From positions 1 to 64,000 of the forward strand of contig JALWZX010000011.1 of assembly GCA_027002375.1 (NCBI GenBank): a stretch of 64,000 nt of DNA, given 5' to 3'. Both the position numbers and the translations under genes were made by a program. This document shows, piece after piece, positions 46,729-55,622 of this stretch; position 1 is the first letter of the stretch; each line of letters begins with the position of its first letter. This stretch comes from a candidate division WWE3 bacterium (GTDB lineage: Bacteria; Patescibacteriota; WWE3; 2-01-FULL-39-13). Below the pieces are notes generated by a model. That model was not told where the DNA came from. It did no database searches and saw nothing but the letters and a program-made list of their open reading frames with translations.

Positions 46729-47793
46729 ATGAAAAACAAAAAATTATTTAAAGTTTTTTCTATGTTATCAGTTACTGCGCTCACGCTTTCACAGGTGGCA
46801 CTTTCCCTGTCTATGCCAACTGCTCAAGCAGCATCACTGTCTGACGGCTCTGTTTCGCTTAGCGATTCACGACCCAGTCAAACCAATGTTACCTATACAT
46901 CTTCATTTCAAAATGTTTCGGCAACATCAATTCAATGTATAGAATTAAACTTTAACACTGTAGCAAGTGGCACAGGTTCAGTACCAACAGGAATGTCTAC
47001 TACTAGTGCGACATTAAATAGTTCATCAACATACATAACTCCAGCCAACTGGACTGTTGATGCAACAACCAATGGTACTGTTAAACTAACCTACGCAACT
47101 GGCGAAAGTGGAACAGACGGTAATATCATATTAGATGGAATCACAAATGGTTCAACGGTAGACACAGGGTATTTCTTGCGATTTACAACATATAGTGATT
47201 CTAGCTGTACTACAGCTGTAGACAACGCAACTATAATGTTCATCTATACTAACGGGCAACTCGTTTCGTTAACGGTAGACCCAACATTGAGCTTTAGCGT
47301 TGCTTCAGTAGCCTCAGGTCAAACAGTCAACGGTGCAACAACAAATGTTGCTACATCAACAACAACAATACCTTTTGGAACAGTAACAACAAGTACAGAT
47401 GTAGTCGCCGCACACGATTTAACCGTCACAACAAATGCAACCAATGGTTATACCTTATATACAAGATATACGGGACAATTAACCAATGGATCAGGTGCAA
47501 CAATTGATGATGTATCAGGTACAAACGCAACACCAGCATCTTTTGATACGGGCGAAGCCTTTGGTTATACTACAAACGATGCAACATTAAGTAGTGCACC
47601 AGTAGACAGATTTACATCTAGCGGTGGTAATAAATGGGCTTCTTTCACAACATCAAATGCAGAAGTCGCATACGCCGATTCAGCAGTAGATACAGACACA
47701 ACAAGAGTTGGTTACCAAGTAGGCATAGCCGGAACAACAGAAGCTGGAACCTACACAACAACTGTTGTATATACTGCAACACCTACCTATTAA
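46729..47793 (+). CDS. Secreted protein with WxL-like C-terminal domain
   Basis: 354 residues. The signal peptide MKNKKLFKVFSMLSVTALTL is cleaved probably after PTAQAA. An N-terminal beta domain follows (about 35-180, SDSRPSQTNVTYTSSFQN). Then comes a C-terminal domain (about 185-354) with LSFSVASVASGQTVNG, TIPFGTVTTSTDVVAAHDLT, TNATNGYTLYTRYTG and the ending TYTTTVVYTATPTY. The giant adhesin ends in the same way (YSTTVIYAITAKY), and Gram-positive WxL domains end in a comparable Tyr-Thr-Ala-Thr-Leu-x-Trp strand. Thr, Ser and Asn are abundant. Flanked by two DUF916-like genes, it is probably the abundant small surface subunit. It has its own strong ribosome site. Confidence 0.75.
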   Translation: MKNKKLFKVFSMLSVTALTLSQVALSLSMPTAQAASLSDGSVSLSDSRPSQTNVTYTSSFQNVSATSIQCIELNFNTVASGTGSVPTGMSTTSATLNSSSTYITPANWTVDATTNGTVKLTYATGESGTDGNIILDGITNGSTVDTGYFLRFTTYSDSSCTTAVDNATIMFIYTNGQLVSLTVDPTLSFSVASVASGQTVNGATTNVATSTTTIPFGTVTTSTDVVAAHDLTVTTNATNGYTLYTRYTGQLTNGSGATIDDVSGTNATPASFDTGEAFGYTTNDATLSSAPVDRFTSSGGNKWASFTTSNAEVAYADSAVDTDTTRVGYQVGIAGTTEAGTYTTTVVYTATPTY

Positions 47794-48142
47794 AAATAAT
47801 GTAAATGTAGAAAATCCTTATCTTGAATTAAAGATAAAAAATAGAAGCCCCGGGCATACGCCCGGGGCTTCTTAGATAAAACATTCATCATTACCAAATT
47901 AAACACCTCCATTCCAAAACGAAATTCTATGATTCTTCTCGCTCATATCCTTCAACACGAAATACCAGCACCACTTTCAGACCCACCCTCTAAAACGAAG
48001 TGCCCCACCACCACTCGACATCAATTTCAAAACGAGACGTTTTTCACATTTACTTCTCTTTTTCCTACCCTATTGCTACAAAATTTAATTTGTGTAAAAT
48101 CAAATTACAGTAAAAAATATAAATCAAATTATAAATAACCAA
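47794..48142. other. 349-base gap: hairpin, decayed repeat and a promoter
   Basis: The left part holds the GC-rich hairpin at 47843-47872. The middle (about 47920-48060) is a C-rich, G-poor stretch with no credible gene; a 69-codon open frame at 47929-48138 has no start signal or family resemblance. The right end has a -10 box (TATAAA, 48130-48135) for the next gene. Confidence 0.55.
47843..47872 (+). terminator. Strong GC-rich hairpin, likely terminator derived from repeat copy H
   Basis: A 13-bp perfect stem, AGAAGCCCCGGGC with GCCCGGGGCTTCT, closes a four-base loop. It has no T-run on the plus strand but an A-rich stretch before it, so it would terminate the opposite strand better. The following bases (ATTACCAAATTAAACACCTCCATTCC region, 47891-47917) resemble the repeat core. 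The hairpin may therefore be the left end of a decayed copy. Confidence 0.55.
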
Positions 48143-49231
48143 ATGGCATACAAAACAGTTCCTACCCCAAAGATTAAAACATTTAGTAAGTTAACATTAA
48201 CTTTAGTACTTTCTATTACTATACTTTTGGCGTTAAGTTCCCATTCATTAGCACAAGAAGACACCAACACTCAAGAGCACAAACCAACGCCAGAGCTTAT
48301 AAACGAAAAGCCATCTACCAAAAATGACACAAACACTAACCAAAATAACAATCAAAAAACAGATACTCCTACGGAAGATACGGTCACAGACTCTACCACC
48401 ATAGCCGTATCGCCACCAACATTCGAGTTGGTAACAAACCCAGGCACACAAATCAAAAACACAATAAAAGTTAGTAACCCATCAGACAAGCCTATACATG
48501 TAACAACAGACATCAGAAACTTTGTGGCAGTCGGTGAAGAAGGCGCGGTAAACTTGACAGATGAAGACACAACTTATTCCCTAGCAAAATGGATAACAAT
48601 AGCACCAACAAATGCAACAATAAAACCAAAATCAACAGAAATTTTCACGTTCATAATCAACCCCCCTACGAATGCAGAACCAGGTGGCCATTTTGGCTCA
48701 ATAGTATTTAGAACTGGGGGAAATCAAATCAATGAAACTGGTGCCTCAGTTGCACAAGAAGTTGCATCATTAATATTACTAAAGATAGCAGGACCTACTA
48801 CAGAAAAAGCAACTCTAGAAGAATTCAAAACAACAGACTCAGTATACCAATCGATACCAATAACCTTTGAATATAAGGTAAGAAACGAAGGTAACGTTCA
48901 CATTAAACCAACAGGAAAAATAACCATAACTAACATATTTGGCAAAGAAGTTGATTCATTTGCAGTTCCACCAAAAAATGTATTACCAAGTGCAACTAGA
49001 AAAACAGACGTAAATTACGATAAAAAAGATTTGTTTGGTAAATACAATGCTACACTGGTATTAACCTATGGTGCAAACAATGAAACATTAGTTTCAAACA
49101 CAATCTTTACAGTAATTCCTGTTAAAAAGGTTGCTGTAGCACTTATAATAACTGCAATAGTCTTGTTCTTACTACTAAAAGGCCGTAAAAGAATATCGAT
49201 GTCTCTAAAAGTACTATTTGGAAAACAATAG
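48143..49231 (+). CDS. Second DUF916-like surface-partner protein
   Basis: 362 residues. A signal peptide (LTLVLSITILLALSSHSLAQ, about 14-33) and a polar Thr/Asn linker precede TIAVSPPTFELVTNPGTQ, VSNPSDKPIHVTTDI, WITIAPTNATIKPKSTE and PPTNAEPGGHFGSIVF, the same blocks as in the paralogue at 45370. A second Ig-like domain (NEGNVHIKPTGKITITNIFG) and a C-terminal membrane helix (VAVALIITAIVLFLLL) follow. The basic tail SMSLKVLFGKQ matches LAIKVLFGK of the paralogue. No repeat interrupts this copy's signal peptide. A TATAAA -10 box (48130-48135) lies seven bases before the ATG. Confidence 0.78.
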   Translation: MAYKTVPTPKIKTFSKLTLTLVLSITILLALSSHSLAQEDTNTQEHKPTPELINEKPSTKNDTNTNQNNNQKTDTPTEDTVTDSTTIAVSPPTFELVTNPGTQIKNTIKVSNPSDKPIHVTTDIRNFVAVGEEGAVNLTDEDTTYSLAKWITIAPTNATIKPKSTEIFTFIINPPTNAEPGGHFGSIVFRTGGNQINETGASVAQEVASLILLKIAGPTTEKATLEEFKTTDSVYQSIPITFEYKVRNEGNVHIKPTGKITITNIFGKEVDSFAVPPKNVLPSATRKTDVNYDKKDLFGKYNATLVLTYGANNETLVSNTIFTVIPVKKVAVALIITAIVLFLLLKGRKRISMSLKVLFGKQ

Positions 49232-49235
49232 TGAA

Positions 49236-50555
49236 ATGACCCATAAAGAACTCTATGAAATTCGCCGGGTTAAGGCCTGTGGCTTCTCATCGCTAATTAT
49301 TATGTTGACCAACTCTATCCAAGCACTAAAGTACGTGGTTTTAAGTTTGTCGATAATAAACACATTTTTATTATCTGTATTATTCACTACATCATTTTTG
49401 CTAACTTTATTTAGCACTTTAATCACGATTTCTCCCACATCTATACACGCCCAAACACCAATAACAGTTTCATTAGACATATCAGACACAATATTAAGAA
49501 TTCAAGGCTATGCGAGTCCGTATGCAAACATAACATTTATAGAAAATGAAGCAGTTATAGGCACTACTCAGGCAAATGTTTATGGGGAATTCAACAAAAA
49601 TATTACATACGAAAGTGAAGGTATACACACTGTTTCATTTTATTCTACAGATCAAAACTCAAGCACATCGAGTACAATTACAATAACAGTTGCTGTATAC
49701 ACGCATGCCGTTACAACCATTGAAGACATATTAATTCCACCAACGATAGATATAGATAACCCTATTCATACAACTAATTCAGAAGAAATTATCACTTTTA
49801 GTGGTCAAGCGACACCAAATACAACAATAACATTAATATCTGGGGGGCTATCGAAACAAACACAAACTCTAGTAACAGGCAACTGGAAAATTACATTTAC
49901 AGGTGATCAGTTCACAATCGGAACTCACACAGCAATTACCAAAACACAAAAGTTAAATGGCACATTAAGCGAAAATTCAAAAACTATTACTTTCAAGATT
50001 AACGAATACATCCCACCTGAACCTGAACCAACACCTATACCTACCCCAGAAGAAACTACAGAAACATCAAAAAGCAAAAGTGATGAGACTAAGGGAAATG
50101 ACGACGAAGACAAAAAAGAAGACAATACTGAGAACAAAGATACAAATATAGTTAGCAAAATCATAACTAAGATAAATGAAATAATTAACGGTAATGGCAA
50201 TTCTGAGATTGAATATTCATGCAATCTACACCCTTACTTAAAAAACTTTGACTATAATGGAAATTGTTTCATACCACATCGAACAGAAGAATTCGTAAAC
50301 ACTGTAACATACTGGACTAAAAACTGGCGTGAAACAACAACCGCCATAAAGGGCTTCTTCGCAAACATTAATGCAGGTGAAAATTTAGACAACCTATCAC
50401 CAAACGAAAAGCAAAAATTAGAAAAAGAGATTAAACGATGTGACCTTGACAACGACAATTTATGCACACTTAAAGACTTTTCGATACTATTATATTATAC
50501 TAATAACATCGAAGTTACAGTTCAAACTGACAAAAGTCAGGATATAAGAAATTAG
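49236..50555 (+). CDS. Secreted Ig-like protein with dockerin-like C-terminus
   Basis: About 439 residues from ATG 49236; a TTG at 49218 is in frame and overlaps the previous gene. Residues about 8-42 are encoded by a palindromic repeat. The hydrophobic export segment follows (about 45-70). Two Ig-like domains follow, with YANITFIENEAVIGTTQANV and TPNTTITLISGGLSKQTQT. A Pro/Glu and Lys/Asp linker leads to a C-terminal region with paired Cys and CDLDNDNLCTLKDFSILLYY. There Asp at loop positions 1, 3, 5 and 12 and a following hydrophobic helix match one calcium loop of a type I dockerin. The cohesin-like partner gene lies downstream. Confidence 0.68.
   Translation: MTHKELYEIRRVKACGFSSLIIMLTNSIQALKYVVLSLSIINTFLLSVLFTTSFLLTLFSTLITISPTSIHAQTPITVSLDISDTILRIQGYASPYANITFIENEAVIGTTQANVYGEFNKNITYESEGIHTVSFYSTDQNSSTSSTITITVAVYTHAVTTIEDILIPPTIDIDNPIHTTNSEEIITFSGQATPNTTITLISGGLSKQTQTLVTGNWKITFTGDQFTIGTHTAITKTQKLNGTLSENSKTITFKINEYIPPEPEPTPIPTPEETTETSKSKSDETKGNDDEDKKEDNTENKDTNIVSKIITKINEIINGNGNSEIEYSCNLHPYLKNFDYNGNCFIPHRTEEFVNTVTYWTKNWRETTTAIKGFFANINAGENLDNLSPNEKQKLEKEIKRCDLDNDNLCTLKDFSILLYYTNNIEVTVQTDKSQDIRN
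49257..49360 (+). repeat. Palindromic repeat copy B, inside a coding region
   Basis: GAAATTCGCCGGGTT pairs imperfectly with GGCCTGTGGCTTC. TCATCGCTAATTATTATGTT, GACCAACTCTATCCAAGCAC, TAAAGTACGTGGTTTTAAG and TTTGTCGATAATAAA follow. It is translated in the same frame as copy A: both peptides read Lys-Ala near the start, then FxS, IxxLTN, LK and LSL. Confidence 0.85.
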
Positions 50556-50562
50556 TGGAACA

Positions 50563-50588
50563 CCGACAGCTTATGCAGTCGGCATTTT
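50563..50588 (+). terminator. Probable terminator after the Ig/dockerin-like gene
   Basis: CCGACAGC and GCAGTCGG form a stem with one mismatch around a TTAT loop, followed by CATTTT. It begins eight bases after the stop codon at 50555. Two smaller hairpins follow before the next promoter. Confidence 0.6.
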
Positions 50589-50680
50589 GCGTTTATCTCG
50601 CCAAAGCTGGTTAGGCTACGCAAAACAATCTCATCTGATTGTTTACACAATCATGTTGAAGTTATGAATAGTAAAATATA

Positions 50681-51820
50681 ATGAAAATACATGGTTTATC
50701 TTTAGCATTAAAAATAGCAATAATACTGATCGGCTCATGGCTCTTAATACATGGTTTAGCTTCTTTGGGAACCTTTTTAGCGCTAGCCTACCCAATCTGG
50801 TGGATACTAGCTCCAAAAAAAACGTATTGCATAGCATGTCGTGCGCAAAAAGAATCTGGCTACTGTAGCTTTTGCGAAGAACCAATAAAACCACGCCAAC
50901 TATATCCAAAGAACTTAAGATCTGCCATATTGAATGCAATAACGATACTATTTCTTTCTTTATTTTCTATATTTGTCGTTTATATAGAATCACAAATAAT
51001 TCAAAAAGTAATAAATATTAACACAGAAAAAACTGTAACATTCTCAATTAATGACAAAGGCCAATATAAAATGGGTGAGATATTTTCTATGGATATAGAG
51101 ATAAGCGGTGTTCAAAAACCAGTAAACGCAATACGTGCAGACGTACAATTTGATCCAAAAAGACTAGAAGTAGTAAACATATCAACAGAAAATTCGTTCG
51201 CAGATATATTCATACAAAAAGAATATGACAATGAAAAAGGGTTCGCACGGTTAACTGGTGGTCTACCTAACCCAGGCTACAATGGCAACAAAGGTCTATT
51301 CGGTACTATCTACTTTAAATCTAAAAAAGCGGGTTTAACAGAGGTAAAATTTTTACCGACATCATTAGTCCTAGCAAACGATGGTCATGGTACAAACATA
51401 TTAAAAGCACCGGAATCAGCATTGTTTTTAATACTGCCCGAAACGATTTCCGCATACGAATCAAAGAAACAAGAAGTTATATTAAAACCATTAGTATTGG
51501 GAACTCAAACCGATAAGACAAAAGATCAACTACATCTTTACGATACTAAAACACACGATATCTCATCATCAGTCTTGGGAATGCAAGTAGAGCAACTAGA
51601 CGAAAACGCTAAAAACACAGATCAAACCTCAGGCACACAAAATCAACAGGCAAATCAAAGTGAAAAGAATACCTATAAAAAAACTACGCGAACAAAGACA
51701 AAACAATTAGCACAGGTCACGCAAGACAATCAAACAGAAGAACAAAATATATTACAAAAAATACTAACCTACCTACATAAAATCGATATTTTTATATTAA
51801 GTATCTGGCAAATATTTTAG
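50681..51820 (+). CDS. Membrane protein with zinc ribbon and cohesin-like domain
   Basis: 379 residues. Two N-terminal hydrophobic stretches (about 5-42) lead to a small four-Cys ribbon, CIACRAQKESGYCSFC, then another membrane helix (about 86-106, AITILFLSLFSIFVVYI). The exterior domain (about 115-252) reads YKMGEIFSMDIEISGV, VNAIRADVQFDPKRLEVVNI, GNKGLFGTIYFKSKKAG and LVLANDGHGTNIL, the strand order and spacing of cohesin domains. The tail is Gln/Lys-rich and ends in a hydrophobic stretch. As the neighbour of the dockerin-like protein it is the natural cell-bound receptor. TAAAAT three bases before the ATG is very close for a -10. Confidence 0.7.
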   Translation: MKIHGLSLALKIAIILIGSWLLIHGLASLGTFLALAYPIWWILAPKKTYCIACRAQKESGYCSFCEEPIKPRQLYPKNLRSAILNAITILFLSLFSIFVVYIESQIIQKVININTEKTVTFSINDKGQYKMGEIFSMDIEISGVQKPVNAIRADVQFDPKRLEVVNISTENSFADIFIQKEYDNEKGFARLTGGLPNPGYNGNKGLFGTIYFKSKKAGLTEVKFLPTSLVLANDGHGTNILKAPESALFLILPETISAYESKKQEVILKPLVLGTQTDKTKDQLHLYDTKTHDISSSVLGMQVEQLDENAKNTDQTSGTQNQQANQSEKNTYKKTTRTKTKQLAQVTQDNQTEEQNILQKILTYLHKIDIFILSIWQIF

Positions 51821-51910
51821 GCAGTTTGCGCTGTATTAAATGTGTACGCAAAATCTACAGCACTAGCGCCTTCTCTATTCTCACAACATGCTCTCTACCT
51901 TAAAGATAAA

Positions 51911-51985
51911 ACTCCACTGGATAATGCCCGCGGTTTCGCATCGCTAATTATTATATTGGCTAACTCCAACCACGCGCTAGTTTGG
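51911..51985 (+). repeat. Palindromic repeat copy C, right end missing
   Basis: ACTCCACTGGATAATGCCCGCGGTTTC is a weakened first hairpin. GCATCGCTAATTATTATATT, GGCTAACTCCAACCACGCGC and TAGTTTGGGA follow, after which the match stops. It lies in the gap between two convergent genes (cohesin-like and RND pump). A 63-codon open frame across it is not credible as a gene. Confidence 0.75.
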
Positions 51986-51990
51986 GAAAC

Positions 51991-54900
51991 TCAGAAAATT
52001 TTTGTATCCTTCTCATCTTTATATATCACATAATACAAAACTGGTATAAAAAGAAGCATAACAGTACCTGAAAATAGCAGTCCAGAAATAATAGCTCCAC
52101 CTAAACCTCTCCAAACTGGGTCAGAAATAGTTATGGGAATCAACCCCATTAATGTAGTTAATGAGCTTAATGCAATTGGCTCTAGCCTGCTTGCCGATGC
52201 ATCAGAAATTGCTTCTTTTAGTTTCATGCCAGCAAACTCATTTTGCTTAATTTTCTCTACCAACATTATAGAATTGTTAACAACAATTCCAAACAAAGCC
52301 AATAAACCAATCAACGCAGGAAACGACAAAGGCGTGCCAGTTAAAGCAAATATAACAAACACTCCTGAGATCGCCAAGGGTATTACCATAAAAACAATAA
52401 AAGATTTTCTAAATGATCCTAATTGAATAACCATTGTAATTATTATCAAGATCGCAGATATTATCATTGCTTCTATTATAGATTTAACAGACTTCTTATT
52501 CTCTTCATTTGCTCCACCTGTTTTCCAAGTGTAGCCTTTTTCTAGTCCTAGTTCGGTAGAAGCATATTTTTCTACTTGTTTATTCAATGTAGGTGCAGAA
52601 TACCCATCTGCCACAGAAGCTGTAACATACACTACCCTTTCGCCGTCTTCATGTGTTATATCAAATGGGTTTTCTTTTAACGTAATAACACCGAGAGATG
52701 ATATTGGCATATATCCGCTTTTGGTTGGAATATAAATTCTATCTATATCTTCTGGTGTTTGAACATCAGTAGACGTTTTTAACACTATATCTTCATCATC
52801 AATGTAAACTGTATCAATTGTTCCTAAATTAAAACCACTTGCAAAAGTTCTCAACCAAAACCCTACTTCTTTATTTGTTAATCCTAATTCACGCAATTTA
52901 GCTTCATTTGGCACGAAAGTTATCTTTCCTAAAGACGATTTGGCAGATTTTTCGGCATCATAAACACCTTGCATCATATTCATATAATTGACCAACTTAT
53001 CAGCATAGCTATTAACCTTATCTAAATCATCACCCAAAACCCTAATCTCTAAATCTGCGCCAACAGGTGGTCCACCAGAAATTTCTTTAACAGCAATATC
53101 ACCAGCCGAAAAATCTGCCAACTTACCACGAAACGTTTCTGCTATCTCAAATGATGTTTCACCTCTCATATCACTATCTACGAGTTTCACAGAAATCAAA
53201 GCCTCATTAGATGACCCACCCCCGACAGACAGCATCGACTCAGCAAAAACCTTACCTACTTCAACAACCATATATTTTCCAACCTTTTTATACTCGGGCA
53301 TACTCCTTAATTCGTTAGCCACTTTAAATGCACTTTCTCTAGTAATATCTAACTTTGTTCCAGATGGCATGGTTAATTGCACATATACAACGTCTTCATC
53401 TTTTTTGGGAAATAATTCGTTCTCAACAAATCCCATCGGCACGAGTAAATACGAAAACAACGAGAACCCTAACACAACAACTAGCACCGTAACCCACGAC
53501 TTTTTATTATTTAATATCTTTTCAATAAACACTTTGTAATATTGGGAAATACCACCCAAATCTATAAACCCAACGGATATTTTATGTGAAATCCAACCAA
53601 GATATTTGTTCTTTTCAAGTCTATTAGTAAAATTTCGTAAAACAGTCACTATATCGCTACTACCATAGTCGTTTGAATTTGCATTAATATTTTTATCATC
53701 TTTAGAGTTGGCTTTTGAATTCATGTCAGAACTGCCTGAATCACCAGAGTTAACCCTTGAATTCTCCCTGTTAAAATTCGTGTCTTTCTTGATAAACAAC
53801 CTAAACACAGCAACAAGCAAAATGTAAACCAAAAGAACAAATGGCAACATAATGCTTTTACCGACGAAAATACCAAGTAGAATTCCAATAAATAAAATAA
53901 TCGAACTGTAAGCAAACAACTTAACCCTGTCAGGCAATCGTGGCTTTAGAAAAATAATCATCAATGGTAGCGTAACAAGCACTGCAACGCTTGTTGATGC
54001 TAATAAAGTAGTAGACACGACAATGGGAATCGATTTTATAAATGACCCAATTACTCCTGTTGACAACAGCAAAGGTAAAAATGCCCACACAGTAGTTAAT
54101 GTAGTTGTCCAAATTGGAACTATAAAATCACGCCAAACCAATGCACCTGTTTGCCTTTCATCAAACTTTCCTGTTCTGTGGTACCTTGTCATCGCAGAAA
54201 CAATAACAATCGCATCGTCAACAACCAAACCAAGAGCCAACAACAACGAAAACATCGTCAAAAAGTTTAATGACAACCCAGCAAATTTCATAACAGCAAA
54301 AGCAATCAAGAATGTTAACGGAATACTAAATGAAGCTACACTGGCCTGTCGAATTCCCAGAAATACAACTAAAACAATAAATACTAATAAGAGAGTCATA
54401 ATAAAATTACTGGACAATGTGTCGAATTGATCTGCTATTAAATTCGCCGAATTATCAATGTCTGCAACTGTAAAACTACCATCGTATTCTGCTAGAGTAG
54501 AGTCGACAACCTCTTTAATATCATAATAAGTATCTTCAACCGGCTGATTTATTCTTTTATAAACACTAAAACTAACGGCACGACTAGCCTCGCCATTTTC
54601 TCCTATAACATATGTCGCCGTAATTTGATCTTTTGGCGCTTCAACAACATCTGCCACATCAGACAGAACAACTTGCGCAGGCGTACTAGGCATTGGCGAT
54701 TCAGCAACTTCAATAGAATTAGCCGGGTCAACAACTCTTTGTGTAGCTCCTAAATCTAAAACCATATTTCTAATGTCATCGACACTAACAATGGTAGAAT
54801 CTAGTGTTACCGAAAAGGAATTTCTACCAGTCTCTACACTACCAGCTGGATAACTTTTTAATTGGGAATCAATCAAAGATGCAAGTTGAGCCGGGTTCAA

Positions 54901-55545
54901 ATTGTATTGTTGCAATTTCTCTAAATCTACAACAATCTGAACCTCTAAAACTTCTTCACCATTAAGCTCCACCCTATCAACTTTTGGTAAATTCTCAATT
55001 TCATCAGACAAATTACTAACCAATGTCATAAGAGACGCATCATCTTTATCAGTCAAAAGCGCAAATGTCCAAATAGGCACATCTTCAAAATCAATCCGCA
55101 TGACCTTTGAATCTAAAGCGTCATCAGGCAGGTTATTAACAGAATCAACCGCTTGCTGAACATCTGTAACGGCTTTATCAGGGTCAAACTTAGATTCAAA
55201 CTGTACTTTTATAATAGATAAATTTTCTTTTGATGTGGAACTCACACTTTCGATTCCATCTATAGACAGAATTTCTTTTTCAAGCGAGTTTGTAAGAAGA
55301 GTTTCAACATCTTCAGGGCCAGCACCAGGTAAAACTGTTGTAACAATAACAATAGGAATCTTAATTTCAGGCATAAAACGCCTAGAAAGTTCTTTATAGC
55401 TATAAATTCCCAATATTAAGATACTTAAAATAAGCAAAATTACAAATCTAATATTCGTTATATATTTATAGAAAAACTTCTTTTCTAGTCCTGAATCATA
55501 TCTTAATTGTTGTAAATATTTAGAATCACTATCATTTCTTTTCAT
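51991..55545 (-). CDS. RND-superfamily efflux permease
   Basis: 1184 residues. An N-terminal helix is followed by a large exterior domain with MPEIKIPIVIVTTVLPGAGP and EDVETLLTNSLEKEILSIDG, typical of AcrB/HAE-type pumps. A first membrane bundle has GLVVDDAIVIVSAMTRY (acidic pair in helix 4). A second half repeats the pattern, ending FGIVVNNSIMLVEKIKQ. About 50 Asn/Ser/Asp residues (about 595-650) are inserted between the halves. It uses proton motive force to move substrates; the substrate is unknown. The adaptor gene lies 77 bp upstream on the same strand. No outer-membrane channel is present in the window. Confidence 0.9.
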   Translation of the reverse strand: MKRNDSDSKYLQQLRYDSGLEKKFFYKYITNIRFVILLILSILILGIYSYKELSRRFMPEIKIPIVIVTTVLPGAGPEDVETLLTNSLEKEILSIDGIESVSSTSKENLSIIKVQFESKFDPDKAVTDVQQAVDSVNNLPDDALDSKVMRIDFEDVPIWTFALLTDKDDASLMTLVSNLSDEIENLPKVDRVELNGEEVLEVQIVVDLEKLQQYNLNPAQLASLIDSQLKSYPAGSVETGRNSFSVTLDSTIVSVDDIRNMVLDLGATQRVVDPANSIEVAESPMPSTPAQVVLSDVADVVEAPKDQITATYVIGENGEASRAVSFSVYKRINQPVEDTYYDIKEVVDSTLAEYDGSFTVADIDNSANLIADQFDTLSSNFIMTLLLVFIVLVVFLGIRQASVASFSIPLTFLIAFAVMKFAGLSLNFLTMFSLLLALGLVVDDAIVIVSAMTRYHRTGKFDERQTGALVWRDFIVPIWTTTLTTVWAFLPLLLSTGVIGSFIKSIPIVVSTTLLASTSVAVLVTLPLMIIFLKPRLPDRVKLFAYSSIILFIGILLGIFVGKSIMLPFVLLVYILLVAVFRLFIKKDTNFNRENSRVNSGDSGSSDMNSKANSKDDKNINANSNDYGSSDIVTVLRNFTNRLEKNKYLGWISHKISVGFIDLGGISQYYKVFIEKILNNKKSWVTVLVVVLGFSLFSYLLVPMGFVENELFPKKDEDVVYVQLTMPSGTKLDITRESAFKVANELRSMPEYKKVGKYMVVEVGKVFAESMLSVGGGSSNEALISVKLVDSDMRGETSFEIAETFRGKLADFSAGDIAVKEISGGPPVGADLEIRVLGDDLDKVNSYADKLVNYMNMMQGVYDAEKSAKSSLGKITFVPNEAKLRELGLTNKEVGFWLRTFASGFNLGTIDTVYIDDEDIVLKTSTDVQTPEDIDRIYIPTKSGYMPISSLGVITLKENPFDITHEDGERVVYVTASVADGYSAPTLNKQVEKYASTELGLEKGYTWKTGGANEENKKSVKSIIEAMIISAILIIITMVIQLGSFRKSFIVFMVIPLAISGVFVIFALTGTPLSFPALIGLLALFGIVVNNSIMLVEKIKQNEFAGMKLKEAISDASASRLEPIALSSLTTLMGLIPITISDPVWRGLGGAIISGLLFSGTVMLLFIPVLYYVIYKDEKDTKIF

Positions 55546-55622
55546 TTTAAAATTGAAAGAGAGTTAAACTAACTATATTGCTTGAATTACAGGCATAGAG
55601 AATTTCATGCGTCGAAAAAGCC

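Noticed and set aside
47929..48138. A 69-residue open frame in the gap after the small WxL-like gene
   Set aside because: It has no ribosome site or nearby -10 box and an unnatural composition, and the next gene's promoter lies inside its end.
51842..52033. A 63-residue open frame after the cohesin-like gene
   Set aside because: It is mostly the translation of repeat copy C and runs into the opposite-strand pump gene. There is no start signal.
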